From: Hyphomicrobiaceae bacterium
GTDB taxonomy: Bacteria; Pseudomonadota; Alphaproteobacteria; Rhizobiales; MH13
DNA length: 14,953 nt
Assembly (NCBI GenBank): GCA_020442235.1
Contig: JAGRKQ010000131.1
Location: 1-14,953, forward strand
Direction: 5' to 3'
Positions 5,768-14,417 of this stretch are shown in pieces. A program made the translations under genes and the position numbers. Position 1 is the first letter of the stretch, and every line of letters starts with the position of its first letter. The notes under the pieces are model-generated. The model searched no databases. It saw only the letters and a program-made list of their open reading frames with translations, and was not told the DNA's origin.

Positions 5768-6976
5768 TCACAGAGATGCACTTATCCAGTGCGTCAGACG
5801 TTCTGCGGCATCCGAAATCTGCGCCGGATCGCGGGCGAAGCACAGCCTCAGAAAAGCTTCGCCGCCTGCGCCGAAGGCAAGGCCCGGCGCGAGCCCGATC
5901 GCAGCCTCGTCAATGAGACGCAGGGCCGTCGCGCGGCTGTCCTTCTCGCCTTCCAGCGCGAAAAAGGCATAAAAACCGCCATGCGGAGAGGCGCCGCGCA
6001 CGCGCCCGGTCTTCTCGAGCGCATCGGCAATGATGCCTCTGGCGCGGGTCGTGCGTTCGATCTGGTGGTCGAGAAACCCCTCTCCGCTCTCCAGCGCGGC
6101 AATGGCGGCGCGCTGCATGAAAACCGCAACACCCGAAGTCGAATATTGCACCAGATTTTCCATTGTCTGGCCAAGGGCTGCCGGGGCCTCGATCCAGCCG
6201 ATGCGCCAGCCCGTCATCGCCCAGTTCTTGGAAAAGGTGTTGACGAAGAGGATGCGATCATCCGGCTCGGCAATATCATGGAAGGATGGCGCGCGCCGAC
6301 GGCCCTTCGGGCTCGGGACGGAAGGGGCCTCGTCATAGACGAAGAGGCCATAGACCTCGTCGGCGATGATCCAGGCGCCGGTGCGGCGGGCAAGATCCAG
6401 CAAAAATTCCTGATCCTCGCGCGTTGCCACCCAGCCGGTCGGGTTCGACGGCGAGTTGACGAAGATCGCCGCGGTTCCGGGACGGGCAGCGGCATCGGCC
6501 AGCGCCTCGCGGTCGAGCATCCATCCGCTCGCGGCAAAGCGCATCGGCACGGCCTCGACGACCGCGCCCCTGAGGCCCGCGGCGGCAGCGAGGTTCGGCC
6601 AGGCGGGCGTTGGCACCAGGATCCGCCCGCCGGGGTCGCTGACCGCTTCGACGGCGATCTGGATCGCCTGCATGCCCGAGCCGGTGACGGTGAAGCGCTC
6701 CATGTCGGGGGCGGTGCCGTAAAGGCCCGCATGCCAGTCGGCAAGCGCCTGACGCAGTTCGGGGATGCCCCGCTGCCAGGTGTAGAAGGTTTCCCCCGCC
6801 GCCATGGACCGCGTTGCCGCGTCGATGATGAAACGCGGCGTCGGCAGATCGCCTTCGCCGGCCCAGAGCCCGAGGACGCCGCCGCGGGCGCGGCCGCGGT
6901 TCATCACTTCCACGATGCCGCTTTCGGGCGCCTTGCGGGCAAGATCGGCAAGAGATGTGAAAGGGGCCGTGTTCAT
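5768..6976 (-). CDS. Pyridoxal-phosphate aminotransferase, class I/II
   Basis: This is a 402-residue fold-type I PLP enzyme of the aspartate/aromatic aminotransferase group. It should move an amino group between an amino acid and a 2-oxo acid in the cytoplasm. Motifs in order are TYTWQRGIPELR-like substrate-side residues near 64-75 (FYTWQRGIPELR), NSPSNPTG (174-181), ADEVY (205-209), and the PLP lysine K250 in NTFSKNWAMTGWRIGW. A C-terminal LRLCFA holds the arginine expected to bind the substrate carboxylate. ATG 6976 has GGGAG 8 nt upstream. The gene is 122 bp before fixL on the same strand, separated by a dyad, and 80 bp after mscL. Substrate cannot be assigned from sequence, and no pathway partner is nearby. 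Confidence 0.9.
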   Translation of the reverse strand: MNTAPFTSLADLARKAPESGIVEVMNRGRARGGVLGLWAGEGDLPTPRFIIDAATRSMAAGETFYTWQRGIPELRQALADWHAGLYGTAPDMERFTVTGSGMQAIQIAVEAVSDPGGRILVPTPAWPNLAAAAGLRGAVVEAVPMRFAASGWMLDREALADAAARPGTAAIFVNSPSNPTGWVATREDQEFLLDLARRTGAWIIADEVYGLFVYDEAPSVPSPKGRRRAPSFHDIAEPDDRILFVNTFSKNWAMTGWRIGWIEAPAALGQTMENLVQYSTSGVAVFMQRAAIAALESGEGFLDHQIERTTRARGIIADALEKTGRVRGASPHGGFYAFFALEGEKDSRATALRLIDEAAIGLAPGLAFGAGGEAFLRLCFARDPAQISDAAERLTHWISASL

Positions 6977-7006
6977 CGGCTGCGCTCCCGGACTGGTGCA
7001 AGCGAA

Positions 7007-7033
7007 GAGGGCGGCCCTTAGGGACCGCCCCTC
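7007..7033 (-). terminator. Putative terminator hairpin after mscL
   Basis: GAGGGCGGCCC (7007-7017) and GGGACCGCCCCTC (7021-7033) form a GC-rich stem with small bulges and a TTA loop. It lies between the mscL stop (7057) and the aminotransferase ATG (6976). On the minus strand the stem is followed by TCTTCGC rather than a clean T-run, so termination may be weak. Confidence 0.5.
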
Positions 7034-7056
7034 ACATTCATAGCTGTTTCCTCGGG

Positions 7057-7485
7057 CTACTTCTTTGCCAGAAGATCGCGGATCTCGGTGAGCAGAACCT
7101 CTTCCTTGCTCGGTTCGGCCGGCGCGGCCGGCGCCTCTTCCTCCTTGCGCTTCATGGCGTTGAACGCGCGCACGATCATGAAGACGGCAAAGGCAACGAT
7201 CACGAACTTGATGATCGCATTGATGAAAAGGCCGATGTTCAGGGTTACGGCGCCGGCTTCCTTGGCAAGCTCGATCGTGTTGTAGGGACCGGCCGGGTCG
7301 CCATCCTTGAGCACGAGGAAGAGCTGGGAGAAATCCACGCTGCCGAGGATGAGGCCGATCGGCGGCATGATCACATCATCGACCAGCGACGAGACGATGG
7401 CGCCGAACGCCGCACCGATGATGATGCCGACCGCCAGGTCGAGCACATTGCCCTTCAGGGCGAATTCCTTGAATTCCTTCAACAT
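7057..7485 (-). CDS. mscL: Large-conductance mechanosensitive channel MscL
   Basis: MscL is an inner-membrane homopentameric channel that opens under membrane tension to release solutes on osmotic downshock. The protein has 142 residues, the usual size. The N-terminal amphipathic helix and first helix read [20 protein letters not shown], followed by [25 protein letters not shown] periplasmic loop of about 45 residues follows, then TM2 ([19 protein letters not shown]). The C-terminal charged helix is reached through an Ala/Pro/Glu-rich linker and ends [15 protein letters not shown] chose ATG 7485, with GGGAG 8 nt upstream. A TTG at 7500 is in frame but overlaps this Shine-Dalgarno site. No special link to its neighbours is seen. 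Confidence 0.97.
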   Translation of the reverse strand: MLKEFKEFALKGNVLDLAVGIIIGAAFGAIVSSLVDDVIMPPIGLILGSVDFSQLFLVLKDGDPAGPYNTIELAKEAGAVTLNIGLFINAIIKFVIVAFAVFMIVRAFNAMKRKEEEAPAAPAEPSKEEVLLTEIRDLLAKK

Positions 7486-7555
7486 TCGTCGATCTCCCAA
7501 GCTGCATGCGGCGCATGCTGTCCACCTTGGTCGTAATACAAAACCCGTAACGCCT

Positions 7556-9688
7556 TCAAGACGAAACGATCAGGACCTGCTCGAGGGAGCGCCTGTTGGC
7601 GAGACGCGCCAGTCCCTTTTTCAGGCTGGCGGCAGCCTCCTCGCCGAATCGCTTCGTCAGCACGGCATTGGTGACAGGGACACCGGCCTCGATGTCTTCC
7701 AGCTGCTGGTCGAGAATGAGATCGAGGCAGAGCGCGTGCAGATCGGCGAGCGCGCCGAGATTGAAGCCATCACCCATTTCCAGTGCCCGCATGGAGTCCA
7801 GCCGTTCGCGCGTGCCGCGGCGGATGGTGCGGCGGCTGACGGCGGCCGCGCGGCTGAGCGCAACGATCGGCATGACGACATGCGTCTTCAGATCGAGACG
7901 CCCGTTCACCGCCTTGAACCCGCCAAAGAGAGTGAGGACCGCCTCCGGCTCGCCGGCCACCTTCGCCAGACAGGACGCGAAGGCCGGGACGTTGGAGGCC
8001 CGGCGATAGGCCTCCTCGGCCAGTTCGCGGGCCAGCTGCCCGTCGCCATGGACGCTGCGCAGGTCGAAAAAAAGCTCAAGCGCATCGAGCGTCCCGGGAT
8101 CGCTGCACCGGCTCCAGGCATCGATGCGATGCAGCCAGGTCTTCATGCTGCCGCGCCAGCGGGCGTGTTCGGCCGTGACCGCCCCGCGCCAGTTGGGAAG
8201 GCCGACAGCGGTCAGCATCGTGGACATGCGCCGCCCGAGTTCGGCGAACCAGCGGTCCTCGCCGCCGCCTTCCTCGCCGTGCTCGAAGACAATGGCATTG
8301 TCCTGATCGGCGGAAAGAAGGCTTTCCCCCCGCCCCGCCGAACCGAGAACCAGAACCGCATAGCGGCAGGGGGCTTCGCCCAGTCCATCCTCGGCCAGGC
8401 TGCGCTCGGCAAGAACGGCGGCCTGGCGGGTCAGCGCCCCGATCTCGCGGGCGATGATCCCGGCGACATTGGCCCCGTCGAGCCCTTCCGACTTCAGCCC
8501 GCGCGCCACCTGCGGCAGGCGGGACCAGGCCCGCGCCAGCGCCCGTTCGTTGCCGGCCTCGTCGATCTCGTCGCCGAGACTGATCGCCTCGCCGGCCCTG
8601 AGACGCAGAAGATCGCGGGCGGACAGCGCGCCGGTCACCCGCCGGTCCTCGCTGATCGCCGCCAGATGACGGACCTTGCGCCGGCTCATGCGGCCGATGG
8701 CACGATAGACGAAGGCATCCTCGGGAATGACGATCAGCGGGCGCGAGCACAGCGCGTCGACCTTGTCGCCGAGCGCATCGGCCCCGCGCGCGGCAATCGC
8801 GCGCATGCAGTCGCGTTCGGTCAGGACCCCCGTTCCATCGGCCGGCAGCGAGCCGAGCGACGTGCCTTCGGCAGCCACAAAGAGAGAGGAGATGCGGCGC
8901 TCGCTCATCAGCCGGATGGCTTCGCCCAGTGTCATGGCACCATCGACAGCGAGCGGTGGCGCACTCATCAGTTCGCGCACGCGGTGGCGATAGGCGTAAG
9001 GGTCGATCCGCCCGAGGGTCCGGTCCGCGGTCTCCTCGCCCGGCCGGGAAACCGGCTGGATCCAGCCGGCGCGCTTGTGTTCCTCCATCACATGCGTCAG
9101 CTGCCGGCATGCGGCTTCGGCTTCGGCAACCGTGCGAATGCCGGCGGCGGCAAGATGCGGGACCAGCTTCAGGAACAGCGCTGCCGTCACCCGCGCATCG
9201 CCGAGCGCGGTGTGGCGGTCGGAAACATCGACGCTCAGCCAGCGCGCAACCATCTCGATGGAAAAGCCGGGAAGTTCGGGATTGGCGATCTGCGCCAGAA
9301 GGCGCGTGTCGAGGCTGCGCGGCTTGTCGAAGGCAAGACCGTTGCGCTCGCATTCACGCCGCAGCACGGCGAGATCGAAACCGATGGAATGACCGACGAT
9401 CAGCGCGCCGCCCTGGAAATCGAGAAGCTTCGGCCAGATCTCCGGAAATTTCGGCGCGTCCTGCACATCGGCGTCGCCGACGCCATGCACCTTGGTGGTC
9501 GCCGGCGGGATCGGCACCATCGGGTTGACCAGCGTGTCGAATTCCTCGTCGGCAAGATGACCGTGGTCGAGGCGCACGCCCCCGACCTGGACGATCCGCG
9601 CCGTGCGGGTGTCGAGCCCGGTTGTCTCGGTGTCGATGACGATGGCATCGACCGCGACCAGAGGCATGGCGCTGAGCGCTCGCACCAT
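7556..9688 (-). CDS. Fusion of DEDDh exonuclease, CBS pair and DUF294 nucleotidyltransferase
   Basis: This is a 710-residue soluble protein with three parts. Residues about 12-180 are a DnaQ-like 3'-5' exonuclease with all DEDDh residues: D19 and E21 (DTETTGLD), D105 ([11 protein letters not shown]), H159 and D164 ([10 protein letters not shown]). Residues about 240-365 are a CBS pair, a likely nucleotide sensor. Residues about 385-700 are a DUF294 nucleotidyltransferase of GlnD type, with [11 protein letters not shown] and a DQD metal site (D461, D463), plus the helical DUF294 C-terminal part. The substrate of the transferase is unknown. ATG 9688 has GGAGGTGG about 6 nt upstream; an earlier ATG at 9766 has no ribosome site. 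It is divergent from a CrbS-like kinase gene. In several gammaproteobacteria, as I recall, these domains are separate neighbouring genes beside acetate-type symporter genes. Confidence 0.9.
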   Translation of the reverse strand: MVRALSAMPLVAVDAIVIDTETTGLDTRTARIVQVGGVRLDHGHLADEEFDTLVNPMVPIPPATTKVHGVGDADVQDAPKFPEIWPKLLDFQGGALIVGHSIGFDLAVLRRECERNGLAFDKPRSLDTRLLAQIANPELPGFSIEMVARWLSVDVSDRHTALGDARVTAALFLKLVPHLAAAGIRTVAEAEAACRQLTHVMEEHKRAGWIQPVSRPGEETADRTLGRIDPYAYRHRVRELMSAPPLAVDGAMTLGEAIRLMSERRISSLFVAAEGTSLGSLPADGTGVLTERDCMRAIAARGADALGDKVDALCSRPLIVIPEDAFVYRAIGRMSRRKVRHLAAISEDRRVTGALSARDLLRLRAGEAISLGDEIDEAGNERALARAWSRLPQVARGLKSEGLDGANVAGIIAREIGALTRQAAVLAERSLAEDGLGEAPCRYAVLVLGSAGRGESLLSADQDNAIVFEHGEEGGGEDRWFAELGRRMSTMLTAVGLPNWRGAVTAEHARWRGSMKTWLHRIDAWSRCSDPGTLDALELFFDLRSVHGDGQLARELAEEAYRRASNVPAFASCLAKVAGEPEAVLTLFGGFKAVNGRLDLKTHVVMPIVALSRAAAVSRRTIRRGTRERLDSMRALEMGDGFNLGALADLHALCLDLILDQQLEDIEAGVPVTNAVLTKRFGEEAAASLKKGLARLANRRSLEQVLIVSS

Positions 9689-9870
9689 CAAACCACCTCC
9701 ACCGTTGCCGTTTTCGCAAGTGAGCCCGGCGCCGCGACACGCTGTCAAGCTTTGCCGGCCATCCATAAAGCCGCATCAAGGGACGGCATGGACAAGACGG
9801 CGCCGGATGTGATCGTTACAGTCCGTCACGCCCGGCGCGCATTCCTGCACGCCATTCTTCGGAAGGTTCC

Positions 9871-12800
9871 ATGTCCGGCTGGTCCGTCGTCGTCATCGCC
9901 ATTGCCTATATCGCGACGCTGTTCGTGGTCGCGAGCTATGCCGACGACAAGGGCTACACCGGCCGGCAGCAATCCGGACGGCCGCTGATCTATGCCATGT
10001 CGCTGGCGATCTTCTGCACATCCTGGACCTTTTACGGCTCGGTCGGGCTGGCGGCAGCACGCGGATATGAATTCCTTGCCGTCTATATCGGGCCGATCAT
10101 CGCCATCTTCTTCGGCAAGCGGCTGATCTCGCGCATCATCCACCTGTCCAAGGACGAGCGCATCACCTCCATCGCCGACTTCCTCGGCGCGCGCTACGGC
10201 AAGAGCCAGGTGGTCGCGGCCATCGCCACGCTCATCCTCGTGGTCGGTTCCATTCCCTATATCGCCCTGCAACTGAAGGCCGTGTCGCGCTCCTTCCTGG
10301 TCTTTGTCGGGCCGATCCAGGTGCCCTATTCGGTGCCGCTTTTTGCCGATTCGGCGCTCATCGTCGCCTTCGCCATGGCGCTGTTCGCCATCCTCTTCGG
10401 CACGCGGCAGGTCGACACCAGCGAGCACCAGAAGGGCATCATTTCGGCGGTGGCGCTGGAATCGATCATCAAACTCGTCGCCTTCCTGATGGTCGGCAGC
10501 TTCGTGGTGTTCTTCTTCTTCGAGGGACCGCGGGAGATGATCGCCATCGGCGAGGCCAGCGGCGCGATCGAGCCCTTCCAGCACGGGCCGGACGGCGTGC
10601 GCTTTCTCACCATCATGCTGATCTCGACCTTCGCGATCTTTCTCCTGCCGCGCCAGTTCCACGTCATGGTGGTGGAGAACCATTCGGAACTGGAACTGAG
10701 CCGCGCCCGCTACATCTTTCCGCTCTATCTCGTCGCCATCAACCTCTTCGTCATTCCCATCGCCATCGCCGGCGACATCCTGCTCGACAACCCGGTGGAT
10801 GCCGATCTCTACGTGTTGCAGATCCCGCGCGTCATCGGTTCGGACCTGATGGCGATCATCGGCTTCATCGGCGGGCTTTCAGCGGCAACGGCGATGGTCA
10901 TCGTCGCCTGCGTCGCCCTGTCGATCATGGTCTCCAACGACCTCGTGGTGCCGCTGCTCCTGCGCCGCCCGCAGAATCCGGATGCCGGGCCTGCCGACAT
11001 CGGACGACGCATCATCCTGGTGCGCCGCATGGTGATCGTCATCATCATGCTGGCCGGCTATTTCTATTACCGCACAGCCGGGGCAACGCCGGCGCTGGCC
11101 TCGATGGGGCTCTTGTCCTTCGCCGCCGTTGCTCAGCTTGCGCCAGCCTTCTTCGGCGGGCTGATCTGGAAGCAGGCGACGGCACGCGGCGCGGTTGCGG
11201 GCCTTCTTTCCGGCATCGCCGTCTGGTTCTACACGCTTTTGATGCCGAACTTCCTGCCCGGCGACCCGGCATTTCATCCGCTGATGACGGAGGGGCCCTT
11301 CGGCCTGTCGATCCTCAGGCCGCAGCAGCTCTTCTTTCTGTCGCTGGACCCGCTGACGCACGGCGTGCTTTGGAGCCTCGTCGTCAATGTGACCGTCTAT
11401 GTCCTGGTCTCGCTGACGCGTGCGCCGGAAGCGATCGAGCGGCTCCAGGCCAATGTCTTCGTGCCGGCCGAGTTGAAGCCCGCGCCGGCGCTGCGGCTGT
11501 GGCGGACCTCGGTGCGCATCGGCGATCTCAAGGCCACCGTGGCGCGCTATCTCGGGCAGGAACGCACCGAGCGCTCCTTCCAGTCCTATGCCGCACAGCG
11601 CGCCATCGACCTTTCCGAACGGCGCGAAGCCGATGTGCAGCTTTTGCGCTTCGCAGAACAGCTTCTGGCCAGCGCCATCGGCGCGGCGTCGTCGCGGCTG
11701 GTGCTGTCGCTGCTTTTGAAACGCCACGAGGCCTCCAGCAAGGCGGCGGTGCGGCTGCTCGACGACGCGACCGCCGCCATCCAGTTCAACCGCGACCTGT
11801 TGCAGACCGCGCTCGACGAAATGCGTCAGGGCATCAGCGTCTTCGACAAGGATCACCGGCTGATCTGCTGGAACCGCCAGTTCCGCGAACTGCTCGACCT
11901 GCCGATGGAACTGGGGCAGGTCGGCACCTCGATTCACACCATCGTGCGCTACAATGCCGAGCGTGGCGCCTTCGGAGAGGGCAGCCCCTCGCGGCTCGTC
12001 GCCGAGCGCATCGAAAAGCTGCTCGTCACCCACGCCACCTTCGAGGACAAGATGGCGACCAGCGGCATCACGCTGGAGGTGCGCACCAGCCCCATGCCGG
12101 GCGGCGGTCTCGTCACCACCTATACCGACGTCACCGAGCGGCGCGCCCATCAGGAGGCGCTGGCCAAAGCCAATGAAAGCCTTGAACGGCGCGTTGCCGA
12201 GCGCACCGAGGAACTCCTGCGCCTCAATCAGGAACTGGCGCGGGCCAAGGCCAAGGCGGACGAGGCCAATCTGGGCAAGACGCGCTTTCTTGCCGGTGCC
12301 GGCCACGACATCGCCCAGCCGCTGAACGCAGCCCGGCTCTACATCTCCACCCTGATGGAAGCCGTCGAAGAGCCCGAGCACCAGCGCCTTGCCGGCAATG
12401 TCGAGACCGCTCTCACCTCGGTGGAGGAGATCATCGGCGCCCTGCTCGACATTTCGCGGCTCGATGCGGGTGCCATGAAGCCGGAGGTGCAGCCCGTCCG
12501 GCTCGACGACATTCTGCAACCGCTGGCAACGGAATTTGCCGCGCTCGCGGCCGAAAAGGGCCTGGAGCTCAAGGTCATGCAGACGGGCCTGACCGTGCGC
12601 ACCGACCGCCGCCTGTTCCGCAGGCTGGTGCAGAACCTGATTTCCAACGCCATCAAATACACCCCGAAGGGCTGCGTCCTCGTCGGTGCACGCCGGCGCG
12701 ACGGCACGGTGCGTGTCGACGTCTTCGACACCGGCGTCGGCATCCCCTCACGCGACCAGAGGCTGATCTTCCGCGAATTCCAGAGGCTTGAGGAAGGCGC

Positions 12801-13380
12801 CAAGGTGGCGCGCGGGCTCGGGCTCGGGCTTTCCATCGTCGAGCGCATCGCCCGCGTGCTCAGCCACCCGATCGTGCTGCAATCGACGCCCGGCAAGGGC
12901 TCGCGCTTTTCGGTGTCGCTGCCGCGTGCCGCCGACCTTCCGGCTGAGCCCGCCGCCCCGCCGCGTCCCGTGGCGCGGCCGCAAGAGCTTGCCGGCCTCA
13001 TCGTCGGCTGCATCGACAACGAGCCGGACATTCTCGACGGCATGGTGATGCTCCTGTCGCGCTGGGGCTGCGAAGTGCAGACAGGGGCCAGCGAAGCCGA
13101 GCTGGAACGCAAGTTCGTCCAGTCCGGCCTGACGCCCGACATCGTCATCGTCGACTATCATCTCGACGAGAACACGACCGGCATCGAGGCGGCCCGCAAG
13201 CTGCGCTGGCGCTTCGGCAAAGACCTGCCGGCCGTGCTCCTGACCGCCGACCGTTCGGCGGAGCTGCGCGAAGAGGCCGAGAAGAAGGATATCGCCCTTC
13301 TCAACAAGCCCCTGCGGCCGGCCGCCCTCAGGGCGCTGATCGCGCGGGTGGCACGGGGCACAAAAACGGCGGCCGAATAG
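9871..13380 (+). CDS. CrbS/MxtR-like hybrid histidine kinase with SLC5 transporter domain
   Basis: This is a 1169-residue inner-membrane sensor. Residues 1-520 are an SLC5 sodium/solute symporter-like domain with about 13 hydrophobic helices. About 540-635 is a STAC-type linker (RTSVRIGDLKATVARYLGQE). About 640-760 is a PAS domain (LDEMRQGISVFDKDHRLICWN), then a coiled coil. The kinase core has H812 (GHDIAQPLNAARL), N926 (NLISNAIKYTPKG), FDTGVGIP and GLGLGLSIV. The C-terminal receiver (about 1000-1160) has D1095 (IVDYHLDE) and K1146 (LNKPL). ATG 9871 has GGAAGG 4 nt upstream. In Vibrio and Pseudomonas such kinases (CrbS, MxtR) act with a LuxR-type regulator to induce acetyl-CoA synthetase; that regulator is encoded convergently here. 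Whether the SLC5 part transports or only senses is unknown. Confidence 0.92.
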   Translation: MSGWSVVVIAIAYIATLFVVASYADDKGYTGRQQSGRPLIYAMSLAIFCTSWTFYGSVGLAAARGYEFLAVYIGPIIAIFFGKRLISRIIHLSKDERITSIADFLGARYGKSQVVAAIATLILVVGSIPYIALQLKAVSRSFLVFVGPIQVPYSVPLFADSALIVAFAMALFAILFGTRQVDTSEHQKGIISAVALESIIKLVAFLMVGSFVVFFFFEGPREMIAIGEASGAIEPFQHGPDGVRFLTIMLISTFAIFLLPRQFHVMVVENHSELELSRARYIFPLYLVAINLFVIPIAIAGDILLDNPVDADLYVLQIPRVIGSDLMAIIGFIGGLSAATAMVIVACVALSIMVSNDLVVPLLLRRPQNPDAGPADIGRRIILVRRMVIVIIMLAGYFYYRTAGATPALASMGLLSFAAVAQLAPAFFGGLIWKQATARGAVAGLLSGIAVWFYTLLMPNFLPGDPAFHPLMTEGPFGLSILRPQQLFFLSLDPLTHGVLWSLVVNVTVYVLVSLTRAPEAIERLQANVFVPAELKPAPALRLWRTSVRIGDLKATVARYLGQERTERSFQSYAAQRAIDLSERREADVQLLRFAEQLLASAIGAASSRLVLSLLLKRHEASSKAAVRLLDDATAAIQFNRDLLQTALDEMRQGISVFDKDHRLICWNRQFRELLDLPMELGQVGTSIHTIVRYNAERGAFGEGSPSRLVAERIEKLLVTHATFEDKMATSGITLEVRTSPMPGGGLVTTYTDVTERRAHQEALAKANESLERRVAERTEELLRLNQELARAKAKADEANLGKTRFLAGAGHDIAQPLNAARLYISTLMEAVEEPEHQRLAGNVETALTSVEEIIGALLDISRLDAGAMKPEVQPVRLDDILQPLATEFAALAAEKGLELKVMQTGLTVRTDRRLFRRLVQNLISNAIKYTPKGCVLVGARRRDGTVRVDVFDTGVGIPSRDQRLIFREFQRLEEGAKVARGLGLGLSIVERIARVLSHPIVLQSTPGKGSRFSVSLPRAADLPAEPAAPPRPVARPQELAGLIVGCIDNEPDILDGMVMLLSRWGCEVQTGASEAELERKFVQSGLTPDIVIVDYHLDENTTGIEAARKLRWRFGKDLPAVLLTADRSAELREEAEKKDIALLNKPLRPAALRALIARVARGTKTAAE

Positions 13381-13388
13381 GCCGCCGT
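13366..13388 (+). terminator. Hairpin overlapping the hybrid kinase stop codon
   Basis: ACGGCGGCC (13366-13374) pairs perfectly with GGCCGCCGT (13380-13388) around a GAATA loop that contains most of the TAG stop. TTTT follows at 13397-13400, a little distal. It is a probable terminator for the kinase gene. Confidence 0.65.
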
Positions 13389-13401
13389 CCCGTGTCTTTT
13401 C

Positions 13402-13429
13402 AGACGTTTGCGGTTCCCGTCAAACGTCT
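13402..13429. terminator. Hairpin overlapping the crbR-like stop codon
   Basis: AGACGTTTG (13402-13410) pairs perfectly with CAAACGTCT (13421-13429), leaving a 10-nt loop. The right arm includes the TGA stop of the minus-strand regulator gene. On the minus strand no strong T-run follows the stem, so it may also act as the second half of a bidirectional termination zone. Confidence 0.55.
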
Positions 13430-14088
13430 TCGGAAATCGTCTGCCACTGGCCCGCCTCGATCTTGGAGGCGGCAATCACGGCCTGGGTGCGGCTTTCCAC
13501 GTTCAGCTTCTGCAGGATCGCCGAGACATGCGCCTTGACGGTCGCCTCGGAGACGCCGAGTTCATAGGCGATCTGCTTGTTGAGAAGCCCCTCGGACAGC
13601 ATCATCAGGACGCGCACCTGCTGCGGGGTCAGCGTCGCGAGACGGCCGACAAGGGCGCTGATTTCCTCGTCGTCCGGCGAGGTCAGATCGACATCGGCGG
13701 GCGTCCACACATCGCCTTCCAGAATGGCGGTGACGGCATCGGTGATGGCCGCAACGCCGAGGGATTTCGGAATGTAACCGGCGGCACCGAACTCCAGGCA
13801 GCGGCGGATCGCCGAAACATCTTCCGTCGCCGAGACGACGCAGATCGGCGTGCCGGGATATTGCGAACGCAGGAACATCAGGCCCGAAAAGCCCCGCACG
13901 CCCGGCATATTCAGATCAAGAAGAACGAGATCGACATCGTTCGAGCCGGACAGGATCGTGGAGACATCGTCTACGGAACCGGCCATCTGGATGGCCGCAC
14001 CGGGATGCTGGGCGCCGATCACCTGCGCCAGTGCATCGCGAAAGATAGGGTGATCGTCAGCGATCACGAACTGGTGGTTTTCCCCCAT
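13420..14088 (-). CDS. CrbR/ErdR-like LuxR-family response regulator
   Basis: This is a 222-residue cytoplasmic response regulator of the NarL/LuxR type. The receiver domain (about 5-125) has D11-D12 (FVIADDHPIFRDAL), phospho-acceptor D58 (LVLLDLNMPG), S86 (VVSATED) and K108 (GYIPKSL). The helix-turn-helix is at about 151-205 (LTPQQVRVLMMLSEG, NKQIAYELGVSEATVKAHV). ATG 14088 has GAGGA 6 nt upstream. It converges on the SLC5-kinase gene with only 39 bp between stops. That neighbour and the NarL-type layout make it the likely partner, as CrbR is for CrbS and ErdR for MxtR, where the target is acetate metabolism (acs). No acs gene is in the window. The pairing is inferred from position and architecture. 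Confidence 0.88.
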   Translation of the reverse strand: MGENHQFVIADDHPIFRDALAQVIGAQHPGAAIQMAGSVDDVSTILSGSNDVDLVLLDLNMPGVRGFSGLMFLRSQYPGTPICVVSATEDVSAIRRCLEFGAAGYIPKSLGVAAITDAVTAILEGDVWTPADVDLTSPDDEEISALVGRLATLTPQQVRVLMMLSEGLLNKQIAYELGVSEATVKAHVSAILQKLNVESRTQAVIAASKIEAGQWQTISEDV

Positions 14089-14417
14089 TTACCGTCCTCT
14101 TTCTTGGGCCCGGCGCAAGGCGTCGGCGGCGCTGCGGCGCCCTGGCTCCCCCCGAAACCGGTGCTTTTAGCAAGGCCATCATGACGGCCCATTGCGCAGT
14201 GCGCAATAAGCGGTCGCACAAAGCATGAGGGGGAGGTCCGTTTCAACCCGCCAAAGGCAGCATAAGAAGCCTGAAAGCCGTTTTGCCGACTTAAAATTCC
14301 AAGGCCGGCACAGCAAAGTGTGCATTGCGCCAAGCCTCGAACATGGCCTACGCAACAGGAAGAGCGGCTTGCCGGACCATGCAAATAAGGGCCTTGCCGG
14401 CACCAAAGGAGGCATTG
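14089..14417. other. Divergent intergenic region with operator-like elements, no gene seen
   Basis: The 329 bp between the regulator gene and the hydrolase gene contain no convincing coding frame. They hold a perfect dyad at 14191-14207, a further copy of its CATTGCGC half at 14323-14330, and a direct repeat CTTGCCGG at 14368-14375 and 14393-14400. A possible TAAAAT -10 at 14292-14297 has no clear -35 partner. Confidence 0.6.
14191..14207. promoter_or_regulatory. Perfect dyad ATTGCGC-AGT-GCGCAAT
   Basis: Seven-bp perfect arms have a 3-bp centre, about 100 bp before the crbR-like ATG and 210 bp before the hydrolase ATG. The half-site with one more base (CATTGCGC) recurs at 14323-14330, 88 bp before the hydrolase start. 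Its form suits a dimeric helix-turn-helix regulator. The protein is not identified. Confidence 0.5.

Noticed and set aside
5756..7021. 421-codon plus-strand frame over the aminotransferase
   Set aside because: The minus-strand aminotransferase has all PLP motifs; the opposite frame has none.
9689..9766. Longer start (ATG 9766) for the DUF294 fusion
   Set aside because: No ribosome site precedes it, while ATG 9688 has GGAGGTGG at a good distance and starts just before the exonuclease domain.
7307..9988. 893-codon open frame on the plus strand opposite the DUF294 fusion gene
   Set aside because: It is antisense to a protein with complete catalytic motifs and its translation shows no domain. 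Long antisense frames are common with GC-rich codon use.
10879..12519. 546-codon open frame antisense to the hybrid kinase
   Set aside because: Shadow of a well-supported gene; translation is low-complexity and rich in Arg, Gly and Ala without motifs.
14307..14330. Possible sigma-54 promoter near GGCACAGC before the hydrolase gene
   Set aside because: The GG-N10-GC spacing required for sigma-54 is not met.
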